Positions 1 to 13,501 of a stretch of DNA of 64,000 bases are shown here, piece by piece. Positions within the stretch are counted from its first letter, which is position 1, and each line of letters begins with the position of its first letter. The notes beneath the pieces are model-generated. The model was given only the letters and a program-made list of their open reading frames with translations. It searched no databases and was not told the origin of the DNA. A program made the position numbers and the translations under genes. The stretch spans positions 76,593,663 to 76,657,662 of the forward strand of contig NC_089795.1 of NCBI RefSeq assembly GCF_040412425.1, read 5' to 3'. This DNA comes from Macrobrachium rosenbergii (lineage: Eukaryota; Arthropoda; Malacostraca; Decapoda; Palaemonidae).

Positions 1-911
1 TAAAGGTAATATACTCCATGTTTATATACAGTACCCAGAGTCCTCCAACCTGAGACTAGCCTCACTCACCACTGCACCCGTGTAAGCTGAACAGAGGTAC
101 CATAGTCCGACCTTCAAAACAGTACGTGAGGGTTCTAGTATCTGAATTAGTTGCCCCGACCGTCTCTTATATCACCTTTATTTTTGACGATGAGTAACTA
201 AGTAATTTTAATAAATATGCACAATAACATTACAACTCCAAACATCATAATAACTTTATCAAGAATGAATTTGTAATTTAATCAAATCAAGGCTTTTTGG
301 AAAACTGTCCGGACCCAAAACCTAAGACCTACGGAGAAGAGATTAGTGAGACAGAGAAGGTAACCACTGCTGAGTCAATTTACCTTTTCATAGACTACTT
401 TACCACGTCACAGGCCTTTCCTTTGTGTGAATGACATTCCTTTAAGATCAATGAGCAGAGGACTAACCTCCTGCGGTTTTCCATGAACCTTTAATGGAAA
501 TTGATCCAACAACTAATACATCTATCCAGCCTTACCAATTAAACAAGAAGTATATAAAATCATCTAACGTTAGGTTGGTTGCCATGGGGACCAATGCAAG
601 AGTAAATGACTGTAAGAAATGCAAAATAATTATTCTTCTTTCTGATTCTTTCTAACGAATCATATTTCTGCTTCTGCAGGAGGACCAAGGAGTAATGCTT
701 TATATCATACAACTGGGTTTCTTAAACTAGCGTTCGCGAATCCACACAGTTCAAGGAGGAATTCAGAGAGGTTCGTAAAGTTGTAATTCTTTGAAATATG
801 GTAAAGTTACATGCATTGAATGCTCGTGTTTCACTGTCCAACGAATTGATTGCTCTGGATTGTTTTATTTCCTTGGCAAGAAGCAAATAAAAATCTGGCC
901 GTTCAGGACTC

Positions 912-913
<2 letters not shown>
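1..913. other. Non-coding stretch, nothing recognised
   Basis: A/T-rich unique-looking sequence. I see no frame with familiar protein motifs, no repeat unit and no RNA gene. Confidence 0.5.

Positions 914-966
<53 letters not shown>
914..966. repeat. (GA)n microsatellite
   Basis: An uninterrupted GA dinucleotide run of about 53 bp. Frames through it read poly-ER on one strand and poly-LS on the other, and these are not genes. Confidence 0.98.
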
Positions 967-971
<5 letters not shown>

Positions 972-1350
972 AGTTTGATGTATCGAAATCTGCGGCAGTT
1001 GACCAAAAGCCCATCTCTAACCAGGTAAGGCCATGTAACCTCATTCTTGTGCGAATTCCTCCAAGGAACCTAATTTTAGTATTTAGTGGGAATAAAATGT
1101 TAAATATGACCTTAAACAGTTACCAGAAGTCAAGTTCTACGAAGACGGAATTCCGACTCTGCAAAGTAAAAATGGTAACTTCTCTAATTCATTGCCTCCT
1201 TCGTCATCTAATGTACTTTACTCGTTCCAGGTAACTTCTGCGCTCAAGACTCCTTTTCAATTAAAACACTGCACTTTCAGTAAATTAAATTAACTTTAGG
1301 AAGTACGTTTCTTCCTAACAAGAGACAGAGTTCCTTTACAGAAACACACA

Positions 1351-1353
<3 letters not shown>

Positions 1354-1397
<44 letters not shown>
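1354..1397. repeat. (GA)n microsatellite
   Basis: A GA run of about 44 bp, preceded by a short CA-rich stretch. Confidence 0.97.
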
Positions 1398-1399
<2 letters not shown>

Positions 1400-1575
1400 G
1401 TGGGGGTGGATTCGTTTTTATTACTTCTGGCCAACATTCCTTTCATAAAAGGAATAAGTGTATTTAATCAAAAATGACATCCAAGACGATTCAAGTCCCA
1501 ATGAATGAAATTACCTATCATGAAAATTATAAGTCGCATCATAAAATACCACTTAAGCACTAAAATGACTACGAT

Positions 1576-1719
1576 TCCCACTAGCAATTATATTCCATTT
1601 TTAATCTAACAATTAAAATTTGATATTACAGCTACGTCAAAATTACCAATGCCCACATTATATTCAATTTTCAATCTAACAATCAGATTTCATATGCAAG
1701 CTACGTCAAAATTACCAAT
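1576..1719. repeat. Two-copy tandem duplication, ~70-bp unit
   Basis: Two adjacent, diverged copies of one unit. Each starts near TTATATTC and ends in GCTACGTCAAAATTACCAAT; the first ends at 1650 and the second at 1719. Substitutions and a small length difference show that the duplication is not recent. There is no coding signal. Confidence 0.85.
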
Positions 1720-3129
1720 ATCATATAGGTCTTGATCACAGAGCAAGCTAGACAATTAAATGGAAAGTCAGTGTAGGTATCTACCAGTAGTATGCACGTA
1801 AGGATGTGACAATCTTTTAAAATATTCCAACAACAGACGCTTAAAAACTAGCCTAGTTACTACGCATAACCCATTGTCTATCCGCGGACAGGTGGTTGAA
1901 ACCTTCTTGTTTTCTTCAAGGTCCATCCCCAGCGGGATGAAAATGGTCTCACCTTTGTGCCTTTGTTGTATATGGGCACAGGGGTCTTACGAAAATTAGC
2001 CCAAAGTCATCCAAGTAATGTATGAGGAGGCCTCTGATCTTTTCCTAGATCGCATTTGCATGACTAAAGTGAGAATGACAGGAAGACTCGTTCTTGAAAG
2101 GTCTCCTTTTATTTATTGAACGTTCAGGTGTCACGGGGTATCATATATTATTAACGTTATTACTGTGATATATATCTTTTCCCGTTAGTATTCCTTTTAT
2201 TCATCTGTGTCATTTAATTATCTCCAGACTTAACGTTATAGTGGGTATTTCGTCATCGGTCTTCATATCATCTTTTTTTTCTGTTTTCTAACCTTTTCTT
2301 GAGAAATCTCTCTAGATTGATGTTAATGACACAGACAAGTATCAGCTAAACGTGGAACGATGTTAGAATCGAAACAGCTGAATAAGCAGTACTTTCGCGA
2401 ATTAGAAAACTCTTTTATGACTAGCAAAGCTCCCTTAAGAACTAAGTTCTTGTTTGAATACTTTGGCTTATAGATGAATGTACCTTCAGTACTTAAAAGC
2501 ATGTTTTTGTTCTAGCATTTAATACTTTTGCCCGTTTACTTTTATTTTCACTGCTGCTAACAATCCTTCGCATATCCCTGTACCTTAATCTTTCTGGTCA
2601 TGTTATTTTCATGTTTTGGAGCATATACAAATATACAATGTTTCTCATATATATCTTTTAATCTATTTATCTCACACCCTCTCCACCGAAACCTTGTCAC
2701 CTAGGATTATCTTTGTTAATGAAAACTCAGCAGTGAAGGGACCTGTAATATCATACCGTGTAGTAGATGTTAACCTTCTGCGTTTGTCTACCACAATACT
2801 CTACCAATTACTCCATACAGCTGCTTGACAAATGCGTTCCAAATTCTTTTATGCCCAGATATTCCGTGAAATCCAAGGACACAGACTAAGGCGTAGGTTT
2901 CATAACTTCAAAATAAACACGAGAAGGGAAACTAACTTATACCTTCGAGCAATGATGAAGAAAGCAATAGAAAGGCAAACCAGGAAATGAAAATCACAAA
3001 AGAAAAAAAAAACTCCTCGTAGGTAGAGTTAAATTCTGACAGACCGAGTCTCAGGGAAATTGTGGAGTTTTAGAAGGGAGTATCTATACCATTTTACCGA
3101 AATAGGCAATCAGACTCAGATCACACGAC
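1720..3129. other. Non-coding stretch, nothing recognised
   Basis: A/T-rich sequence with short poly-T and poly-A runs, for example near 2273. No motif or repeat family was recognised. Confidence 0.45.
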
Positions 3130-3860
3130 AAGAAATAAGTCTGGGTGACAGAGAGCCCAATAAATCTAAAACAATGAACTTCTCTCTTTTCCAAAGCAAT
3201 ACTAGTGCCTGAGAATTGCAGCTGTTGTTTCATGCGCTGTAACCCCTCTTCTATTGACATCTTTTTAATCCCATGAGCATTATCTGTATCCCATGCATTT
3301 GTTATGCAATCTGGAACTTAATCGGCTAGTAAACTGTTAGTGATTACCTTGCTAACTGGAACTGATGTAGAGGAAAACCGGCTTGCTAGCCAGTAATTCT
3401 CATTGCCACTTGGTACACTCCTGATATGAATTGCCCAGAACATGCCATCCAGGTTACAAAGGATGCACAAACCAACAGTTTTCAGTTGGGCTACAAATGT
3501 TTTTGGAAACTCTGTGGTATTACGACAAAATAAAACCCAATCAACGCATACTTATAAGATTTCAGTCATTTATGCTGGAACTTCTCGAGTGATGTGATAA
3601 GTGATACGAGACAACAGGCACCTTGGATATTTATAAACACTACTGTCTCTAAACAATAGTTGTTATCTTGGTCATACTGCAGGAAGTAAGTATTACCATG
3701 ACTAAGAGGTCGAGAATGCACGTCTTAAGAGTGCTTTCTGCAGACCTTGTAAAAGAAAGCCTGGAGCTTTGAGAATAAACACCTTCAATGGCCACAAGGT
3801 CAATCAGCCAACTTTCTGAACAAACCTTGATCCTTCCCTGGAAGATGGGTTGTCTTGATC
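3130..3860 (-). pseudogene. Ty3/gypsy-type reverse transcriptase relic
   Basis: Hand translation of the minus strand gives the motif order of a Ty3/gypsy reverse transcriptase, with stops and at least one frameshift. A block like the N-terminal motif (GRIKVCSE) lies at about 3817-3842. An LDL...HG block like motif A, which normally carries the first catalytic Asp, lies near 3690-3714. A YKYPRC...YHIT stretch like motif B lies at about 3590-3640. MTEIL, followed by VCVDWVLF in the place of the [YF]xDD motif C, lies at 3528-3569; the second catalytic Asp is replaced by Trp. An FIGLSV block, as seen downstream of the palm, lies near 3150. No integrase, RNase H or LTR was found nearby. The enzyme would have copied element RNA into DNA, but this copy is dead. 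The assignment is by motif memory only. Confidence 0.5.
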
Positions 3861-5577
3861 ATGCAACTTAAGGAGTTATCAAGTTTTTGGTACCTTAGGC
3901 GTGGGTGCAGTAGTTGCTACTCTTGGCACATTGGTTTCATTGTGCAATATCAGTTCTGTCAACTTTAGTGTTCTATGGTGGTCAGCTGTTATTCAGGGAT
4001 GTAGTCATAGAATCAGTGAAGCCGAATTTATCAAAACGAATGGTTACACAGAAATGATTCCAAGAGGCTATCCCTTTGCCAGTGTTGGAAAAACAGTTAC
4101 TCAGGTAACAGCTTTTGAGAAAAAAAAAAAAAAACTCAATCCATTCCATGAATTCTAAAAGAAAAGCCCATCGAATTACTTCAGTGTGAATTACAGAAAA
4201 GAGGGAATTGGCGAAGAAATAGATGAATCGATTCCACGAAGCAAAGACTGCATTTATATATCAGATATTTTTCCAGCAGTGAATGACTCGACTTCAGAAT
4301 CTGCTGCAATTTCATCTCGTTTTATGTTAAATAGCCTATTCTTCAGTCAATGAAAACAGATACAGAATTTTTAACATTATACGCAATAACAACCCCAAAG
4401 CTCTGGAAACTTGATGCAAATAAATAAAGATTTGGCTAAGAATTAATCATACTTAGAAAACTACATGGAAAGTTGACCTCCTATCTTCTTGTAGGAGTAG
4501 AGCGAAGCACGCTTACTCTTTTGATTATGTCATGTTCATGATGGAATGCTTCCCATTAAAGGCACAACTTCATCAACGCTAATAATTAGTACATCATCAT
4601 TATTTTCTTATGTGGTAACTTCGAGATTCCAATTAGAACTTGCTTTGATTTTTTCGTTAGTATGACAAAGAGATTATTTCCAATATTTTCCAGGGCTAAT
4701 AAAACGATCAACCATTTTAATCTTCTGAACCAGGCCTTAAAACGTATGACTGTTTTCTGGAAAATCCGCTGTGCCTAACTGGATCTAAGCCGTGAATTAT
4801 CCACTAGATAGTTAGTCAACTGCGGTGAGTCACAGGCATGGCTGAGGAGGGTATGGAACAAGCAAATCAATCCCAAACAAATCTCTGAGAACAGAAAAGC
4901 TGGCACCTCTTGGAGCCTTCCCTCACAGGTAAAAAAAAATGCCTGGTTGAATAAGTTGACTTCTGACAACTTGACCTCAATAATTAAACCCCTTATCGGG
5001 TCCTCACCATTAATATTTGTTCATCCACTGGAAAAAAAGAGAGTTAATTTAGCTACTTGATTTTATTAAACGTAGCCTACACCAATTTATCAACGAAACC
5101 AAGACGTATTGCCATCCCTCCCATCTTAAAAAAAAGAAAAATAAGATGAGAAGAATGCTGATATCATCAAGGCACCCATATACGAAGAAGAGATGGCCGG
5201 ACAATTAATCCCCCGAAACCGGCTAAATGACCAGCAATTATCAAGCCTCGGCTGAGATATGAGCTATCATGGAGGCACATCTTTCCACTTTAGTTAGCGC
5301 TGAGGAATCCCCGAGTAGGTACGAACAGTCATGGCAGGTATAATTCATGAATAAAATTTGGTTACCTAATTGCTGCGGGGAGGTTGAATTAATGCATAAC
5401 GTGATGATGATGTCCTTTGAAGTTACAGCTGTATTTTAGCGTCGGTATTTTACATGTGAGAAAATATGATTAATTAAATGTACATATGAATTTGTGAGTG
5501 AAAACTAGCGTTCAAAAAGACCACAATTTGAGGGACGGCCCTAAACACACGAAGTTAAACGACCAGATAAAGATTAG

Positions 5578-5581
<4 letters not shown>
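3861..5581. other. Non-coding stretch, nothing recognised
   Basis: Includes an 85-codon plus-strand frame at 3901-4158 that runs into a poly-A stretch and matches nothing I know. It lies beside the retroelement relic and may be part of its decayed flank. The rest has no recognised feature. Confidence 0.4.

Positions 5582-5645
<64 letters not shown>
5582..5645. repeat. (GA)n microsatellite
   Basis: A pure GA run of about 64 bp. Confidence 0.98.
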
Positions 5646-5647
<2 letters not shown>

Positions 5648-7079
5648 CATATGTCATGTATTGCAGCAATAAGGGACTAGCAAGCTGATGGTTTGGTAGC
5701 TCGCTGCAAGTCAATTTACGTGGATGTAAAGCAAAACGAAACATTATATGTCTATAGTGAATTTTCGGTCGAGATCCAATATATATTTATAAAAATTATT
5801 TTTGATAAAGGCGATCAGCCTCCCTCTTACTCCTTTATGAAATTATCCTTTTTAATCGTAATATTGAAATTGGTTCTAATTATCTCAGACCTTAATATCT
5901 TAGAAGACTTACAAAGCCATCACAAAAAAGAAATTGAATAACATAACTTTAAGACATTGTTGTGACACGTGAAAACGTCGACTTCCGGTGGGTGCAGCCG
6001 AGTAATTATCAGCACTGGTTAATTTTCTTCGAAATGCGTCAAATTAAAAATAATGATAGGCTTTGAAACTAAGAGCTGGCTTTTTTTAATTCCAATTTTC
6101 AAAATTTATGAACTTTGATTACAAATGGCTCAGCTTTTTTTATTTTTGCGTTTGTCTTGTAAAAGAATCCTTACTCCATAATAATTCTTTTCAATCTCTA
6201 ATTCTTGTGAACTCCCAGCAAGATTTTTCCGGTTTTGTACCAAACCTATAGATAGATAGACAGATAGATAGAGTTATTGAGTAAAAAATTACGACTTTCA
6301 CAATAACAAAAGATTCAAAATTACAATATTTCCATATCTTACAAAAGATAAATTTTCGGTCCAGTCAGTATCAAAATATCAAACAAAACGACCTGGCATG
6401 GGGACTGTGCGGAAAGAAATCGAAATACTCTCACAGCCGCATAGTTAATCCATCTGGAAAAACATTTTTTACTTACTGCCGCTATAAAAAAAAAAAAAAA
6501 GGTCCGTCTGCCAACCGTTTTCGATTTTCTAAAGTTCGCGCGCAGATGTATCATAACATCCCTCATTTCATCTGGTAATCCCGCGTCAAAAGGATAATGC
6601 TCATTCGGGAGATTTGCATGTTCGCCTGTCATATTACTGTCTGGTAAAGATGCAAATTCTCAGTGAGGTAGTGACATCATCCGTCTTCATATCAAGTCTA
6701 GCTTAATATCAAATGACTGCAGCTAAAAAGACGGAATGAATTTTAAAGACGAGCAGCGCAGAAGAGGCTGCAAAGCCACACCGAAGATATTACCTGTAAT
6801 AATAATAAAAAAAAAAAATTCCAAAAGAAAGCTTAAGAGATATCGTCATCGGAGTCCAATTCTAATTTATTTACTATATTAGTGATCAAGCGTTCTCAGT
6901 AAAAGGGGCAAATAAAAAATAGGATTCAAATAAAACCATATTAACCAAGAAGGACGGCAGGCTATCATTATTCATATTTACAGGAGCTCTTTAAAGAACG
7001 GAAACTTTGCACTGGAAACTCAGAAACAAACTAAACTTCATTACTGAGCAATGAAGTTTTTTGGGAGGCTGGAAAAAGA

Positions 7080-7081
<2 letters not shown>
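5646..7081. other. Non-coding stretch with a short (GATA)n tract
   Basis: Contains about six GATA/GACA units at 6248-6273 and an A-run at 6487-6500. Otherwise nothing recognised. Confidence 0.5.

Positions 7082-7132
<51 letters not shown>
7082..7132. repeat. (GA)n microsatellite
   Basis: A pure GA run of about 51 bp. Confidence 0.98.
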
Positions 7133-7134
<2 letters not shown>

Positions 7135-7242
7135 AAAAAATCAAGCAGCTGAAGGGAACAAGGTAACTTGAAAGCTAAAGTTGGAACCAAGTTTGAAACA
7201 TAAATTTGTCGAGATAATGAAGGAAGTCTGCCCGGACTTAGT

Positions 7243-7307
7243 TGGGGGGGAGGAGGTGAGGATGAGGGGGAGAGAGAGAGAGGAGAGGGGAGGGGTAGGG
7301 GAATGGG
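7243..7307 (+). repeat. G-rich purine tract with G-quadruplex motif
   Basis: A polypurine stretch. Its last 21 bases (7287-7307) hold four G-runs of 4, 4, 4 and 3 separated by loops of 1, 2 and 3 bases, which fits the classic intramolecular G-quadruplex pattern on the plus strand. No gene is attached to it. Confidence 0.75.
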
Positions 7308-10300
7308 TCAGTGGTGACGGGAAATCAAGCTTTCGGCTTCCCAATGCATAACTGTTTCAGTTCGAGTTCCGAATCAATAACCTGTCACATCTACCTCGAC
7401 TTAATTGGATGAGGGTCAGTGCAGGGACGTTTCCAATATCCTGACCATTTGTATATTACATTTTGGGCACTTATGCATATATGCATGTTTGCTGTCTGTG
7501 AATACGCTGAATCGTCATTCAAGTGTGGCGCTGCAGTGCTTGGATATCATGAATATCTCGAATGACTAATGGGAAGAAAATGAATATATGAAAAAAAATG
7601 TGAGAACTTATTCTCTGTTACAATAAAATCAATTATCCGTCTTGGGCCCCTTTCATTTGAAGATTTTATGCCTTTACTAAAAATTTTATCATCCAAGATA
7701 CCTATTAAGTTCTAGGGGCAAATAACCCCTACGAAATGATAAAGTTAACAAAAATCTAGTTCGAAGTGGATGACCTTTCACATGCTTAGAAAAAATCTGA
7801 TTCTATTACCACGGAGGGTGAGACTGCAAGACAGCTCAATGTGAAGCTTAGCTCTCGATTCGATGCCTTCGCCAAAAGGCAACAGTCTGTAATCATGAAA
7901 CTAAAAACTGGCTTTAAAAATCATGTGCGTTCGTATTGCAATCTTACTCAGTCTAACGTCTACTCAGGCAGGAAGGCGATTGGAATGATGTCATCAATTA
8001 AGAAAGTGTTGAATCTGAATTTATCTTGCAGTCAGCCAACACATGAATATAGGGTCACTAGAGAGTCTGAATATTATTTTAGGCTTGATTAGTTTATAAG
8101 GGTTGGCCCTGAGTCTAGCGGTTTGGCTATCTTGCCTTTTCTTGAATAGGGCAGGGCAACAAGAAACCCAGATAACCTACCTCAGAGCCTGAGTAGGAAA
8201 GTGCTCAAGATGAATATACTACACAGACCACATCTGGATCAAGAGTAAGTGCATCGGAGCATTCGAAGAAGTCCTTTGGTTAAAGGAAGGAGAAAAGTCT
8301 GTCTTCGGTCGGGTGAACTTAAAAGATTTTTCCGTGAACAAAAATGCCTGGTTGATGTCTTCGCTACGCTAAAAAAAATATCGAGTAATGAGGAGCTAAC
8401 GAGATGAAAAAGAAGCTGGCAGTGGGATTTAGCAGAGCTGGAAGCAGGGATGATACCTTTTCTGCTCTGAAGAGGAACAGTCAGTAAAACTGGAAAACCC
8501 GTAGTCAGTTAAAACGTAGACCGCCAGTAGCACAGAAGGAAGAGTAGTCAGTGAGAATCACAACCAACATGAAGTACTGTAGAACAGCCATTAAAAGTTA
8601 CTAGAACATTTAGAACATCAGTAAAACACAGAGTTAAAATGTAGAGATGCACAATAACAGTTATTAAGATGGCAGAACACAAACTGCATGGACGACTTGT
8701 AGCAGCCAATAACTGCGATTTTCTGAAAAACTTTACAACTATCTTCTTTGCTTTTCTCATGAATACTAAACACATTTCTTCCAAGACGAATTACAATGCC
8801 TTTCGTGGGCTATATGACAAGAGCATGATGTACAGTACACAATAACCGGGTTCTTGAGTAAGCAGCCTAGGCACAACACAAAGAAACTCTAAGTACAAAA
8901 CCGACCACACAAAAGAATAATAATAAAAAAAAGAGGCTAAAGAAACAGTAAGGAGAAAGAATAAAATATTTCTGGAAAACTTGGAAAAACCGACAGGAAA
9001 TTGAAGAAAGAATGAAGATGAACGAGTAAGCAAGACTGCAGCCAAATACTGAGTTGGGAGCTTGAAGGGATTTTTTACTCTCTAGGCAAAGTATGCTCGC
9101 AGTTGCTCATTCGACCGAAACGTTAGGTTAACTCGAGCAATGGTTTTACATTTTATGAAAGGTACGTGACCATTTAAGGGGATATAATGCACTGAATGTT
9201 CTCAGTGCCCAAACAATAAAAATCACATAAAAAAAAATATATCAAGCTCCTTACTCAGCCTCTGGCTTTAGTCTAGCTGCCTTTGGGTTCACCAAACAAA
9301 ACAATGTCAAATCGACAGCCAAAGTCTGGAATTGCAGTGTCAGTAAAAATACCTTACGACAACAGCAAATTATATTCCAAGACAGCCGTTTAGGACCTCA
9401 TAAAGAAAAATAAGCAGTTTCGAAATACACACTTTTATATCGCAAATTCATCGCCAAGCCTATGGTAAATGAATTAACACGTCTTCCGGTAAGCACTGCT
9501 TTCCCTTGACATTCTAACAGCAGCTTCTGAATTAACTAAGTTTATGGTTTAATATTAAATCATGTGATAGGTCCCGTCTCCCAAAAGGAAATCGGTATGC
9601 ATTTTGAATAATTGTTCACTTGTATTCCCTTGGACATTGGGAAAGGTTATATGGCTGAAAGCGGCTTTATCAGAGAAACTAATCTCCGAATTGCTACACA
9701 ATATTAACACTGTCTGGGGGGAAACTGTTATCATCGTAGGATTTATTTGTTTGCATAAATGAAAAATTTTGATCACAAAAGGGCTACTAATCCCCACTAA
9801 AGAAAGAAAAGTTTATTGCATGAAAAACTAGAATTTACGTAACTGCTGACCATATCACTCAAAATATAGAGATATCTAACCACAACAGAAAAAGTATAAG
9901 AAAAGTATGAAAATACCAAACCTAAGTAGGTTTTACACGATGCATTTGTACCGTTTTTGCATTTGCTTCCAATTAATATTCACTTAAGAGCCTGTAATGA
10001 CCTTACCCACCAAACGAGTAATGAACAGGTATCTTGGTTACGTGACGAAAAATGTAAATGGAACACTAAACACAAGAGGCTGCCCCATTAACTGAGTAAG
10101 TTATACTGGAAACCAAATGATGACTGCACTCTCATAAAAACGTGCGGTACAGATTGCTCTAATTACGCTGTGCACTTGAACATTAGTAGAGTCTGAAGGG
10201 AAATAACTTTAAATAAGTTTGATGGATATGCTGAAGACGAATGAAAGCCAGATTATCGTTAAACAGCTTGTTCTTGAACGTTAAGTTCTTACCATCTTGC

Positions 10301-11326
10301 ACACTCGGAAAACATAAGGAGACGCGTTCATTTATAAATTAAATTATATCCCACAATAAATATACATCCCTTTATTTCATGGCTTAGAGTTACTTAAAAA
10401 CAGGTATCATGTGCTACCTTTATTTTCAAGTTAACCTCGTTAGTGAAATATATTCCCTGTCTCTCATCACTGTCCCCTCATTTTGATACTGGGTTTATCT
10501 TCCTCCGAGTGAAAATGACAAGAAAACATACAACGGTAATTTTTGATAAACAATGCGTTTGACCTTACGAGCTAGAAAATTTTTTCCTGTCGTGCACAAA
10601 CAAAAGCAAAATGAATATTCGCCAGAATATCTAACTTTATCTCGAATAGTAATCTCGATCCGCCGCTCGCTGCTTACAAAATGAACCTAATTGTATGACG
10701 ATCACACAAAGCTCCAGCAAGTGCATGCGACGTGGCAAAGATCTCCTTGGATAAGCGTTAGTTTGCTTTCTATATCGCAATTAGTTTACACTGCAAGTTA
10801 CCTAGGCTGACTGCCATTGGAAATAAACAGGATGACTGCTTGAGAATTCTTCCCCCTGGAATATTCCGAGGATGCGATAAAAATCTGATAAAAATCTTAT
10901 ATCTAAATTGGCTATCTTAAAGAGGCCGTCCAACTGCACTTAAAAGTATAGAGGGCTACGAACAATTTAATATTTTTACTCTAGTAGAGGATATTCTTTA
11001 TTAAGTCCTGTGTTCCTTTTGGATGCAACAATGAAGCTGCAGTAACATTTCACGAGGGGAATAAATGTCGCAATTGGGAGTTTCTCCTTAAATCTAGAAG
11101 TGATTCCCAAAAGCTCCAGTGACCTGAATAAAAATGAAATATTCTAAATGCTGGTGCGTGAAAATAAATTTACCAAGAAAGGTTCCACGGCCTTATCAAC
11201 AACTGCGTGATATTGGTGAAGAAACGGTCGATTGACAAGGCACTGTAAAGTGTAAATTTTCTTGCATTAAATGTTCCAGTATGTTTATTCACAGGTAATT
11301 CCTTTAAACCTTAATCAAAGAAAAGT
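7308..11326. other. Long non-coding stretch, nothing recognised
   Basis: About 4 kb of A/T-rich sequence without microsatellites longer than a few units. The open frames in it (for example 7841-8092 plus and 9555-9797 minus) lack recognisable motifs and are of a length expected by chance. Confidence 0.4.
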
Positions 11327-11598
11327 TAAGTATACCTTAGTTTAACCAGACCACTGAGCTGATTAACAGCTCTCCTAGGGCTGGCCCGAAGGATCGACTT
11401 ATTTTACGTAGCTAAGAACCAGCTGGTTACTAGCAACGGGACTAGCTTATTGTGGAATCCGAACCACATTATACCGAGAAATGAATTTCTATCACCAGAA
11501 ATAAATTCCTCTGATTCTTCATTGGCCGGCCGGAGATTCGAACGCGGGCCCAGCCATGTGCTAGCCGAGAACTATACCGACCTGTCTAACGAGGAACT
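11327..11598 (-). mobile_element. tRNA-derived SINE, copy 1
   Basis: About 270 bp, shared with copies at 33.25 and 42.33 kb. On the minus strand the right-hand end is the head: a GTCGGTATAG stretch in the box A position, then GCGTTCGAATC resembling box B of the RNA polymerase III promoter. The body follows, then a tail ending in AACTAAGGTATACTTA. Such elements have no protein and depend on a LINE for movement. I could not find a clear target-site duplication around this copy. Confidence 0.8.
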
Positions 11599-13441
11599 TC
11601 CAGTTCTGACGCTTTACAGACAAAATATTTTTAGCTTAACAAGAAAGCACGCTGTACCAAATAAGAATGAAACCTTCATTTAAGCAAACTAAAGCTAATG
11701 ATAAAAGATCAGTATAATTACCAGAAGAAAGTGCAAAATGATTCCAGAAACTTTCCCATATGAAATTATGTTCAAGTATGCTGTTTTGAACAAGGACAAA
11801 CAGATGTAAACCTAACAAAAATGTTTGCGATTTGCTTCACGCAAGTCATATTAATACGACTTACAATACAGAACACTGTGTGTGAAACCTGCATCTCATC
11901 AATGTCTTCTTATACTGACATTAATTTAATTTTCCTTCGCTGACATTGCAAAATTCTTAAAAAATCCAAGGATCGAGATAAGCAAGCGAAATTCCATTAT
12001 GTCGGCCATGACAGCAGACTTCAAGGTAATTATACACTAATTGGATTTCGGGAGTCATAAACCTATTGACCGCTGTCCAGACCAGGTGACTGACTGCTTG
12101 CGAGCGTGAAAACCACCCACCTGACGAAGCTAATTAAAGCAAACCTTGCATTACTCATCACCCGGCTTACGTAATGAGCTGGCCATCTTAAATTCAAGAG
12201 AGGATTATCCAAAATTCACGAGGCTGAAAACAGAAACGACCAATGTTTTTAAAATTATTATAAATTATGCATATTTGGTTTATGGCGATGAAAACTTGAT
12301 AATAATCCTTTAATAAGAATAATCCTCATTGCGTTTAGTGGCGTTTATGATAAGCTACTTTCCACAATTAATTCTGATTATCATTTCTACATGTTTTTTC
12401 TGACACAAAATGAATGCTTTTTGTTTTTTTTTGTTTTTTGTTTTTAGAAAACTGAAATTTAGCAAAATATAACAAGGAGTACATGAAAGCTCTTGCAAGT
12501 AGAATTCACGGCATAATTCAATATATCACGGATGATGAAAATTCCGCATCATTACTGTGTAGAACAATTCCGCAGACCACACTTTTCTGATGGATATTTA
12601 CGCAAAAGCGAACGAGGCTTTCAGGTCTGGTCTCCCTGGTAGTTAACCAACCCACTTCTAAAAGCTGCATATCTTGAAAACTTTACGATTTTAAAAGGCA
12701 CTTTGCCAAGTACTCCAACATTTAGAGGCAGTTACATTAAACGTAATTTGGAAGGAATTCAAAATGACTTTCCTCTCGTTCTTCATTCGCACAAGCAAGT
12801 CATTAAAAAAAAAAACGGACATTCATATGAGAGGAGATAGCATCTTGCATCTTTTCCGAAGGAGTCTATAACAAATTCTCTGCATAAAATTAAATACAGT
12901 CGAGGCCAACGCGTCTGAGGCTTCATGATCGTGCCACGGCAACCTATCGGTCAACAGTTGGACAAGAGGAACGCTCTCTCTCTGTCTCTCTCTGCTAGTT
13001 TCCATAATGAAAAGGCTCCGGGATACGAATCAACAAATCTGTCCACTAAATCAGAGTTGATAAGAGGGCAACACATCCATTCATCTTGCTACAGAGGTTA
13101 CTAGCTTCATTATTATCAGGTTACTAAGCAAAATGCGAAGTTTATTTCCTTATTTGCTAAGCAACGTGTGGCTAGTCGACCAAATCAGTGACATGCTAGC
13201 TTACAGATATGACTGTCAATTCGAAACTTTTTTGGTGTGATACAACATATTTAGAAGAAAACGGTAAAATATAAATTCTTCCCATGATTAATATAACCCA
13301 TAATAGCCTGTTCGTCCACTCTAAAAAAAGAAACCCTCCCCTATAGATAAATACAGTAACCCTATTTCTCCTCGACGTCAATCGAATGATAAAATGTAGA
13401 TCAAAACCCTGAACTACCACAGAAAAACCTAAGAATTTGAA

Positions 13442-13443
<2 letters not shown>
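11599..13443. other. Non-coding stretch, nothing recognised
   Basis: A/T-rich sequence with a T-rich low-complexity patch near 12420-12445. No recognised motif. Confidence 0.45.

Positions 13444-13499
<56 letters not shown>
13444..13499. repeat. (CT)n microsatellite
   Basis: A pure CT run of about 56 bp. Confidence 0.98.

Positions 13500-13501
<2 letters not shown>

Noticed and set aside
791..1234. 147-codon plus-strand frame through the GA tract
   Set aside because: Its middle is a poly-ER translation of (GA)n; the flanks have no motif and no splice or promoter context.
3901..4158. 85-codon plus-strand frame with a hydrophobic start
   Set aside because: It starts at a GTG, runs into poly-A, has no known relatives that I recognise, and lies beside the decayed retroelement.
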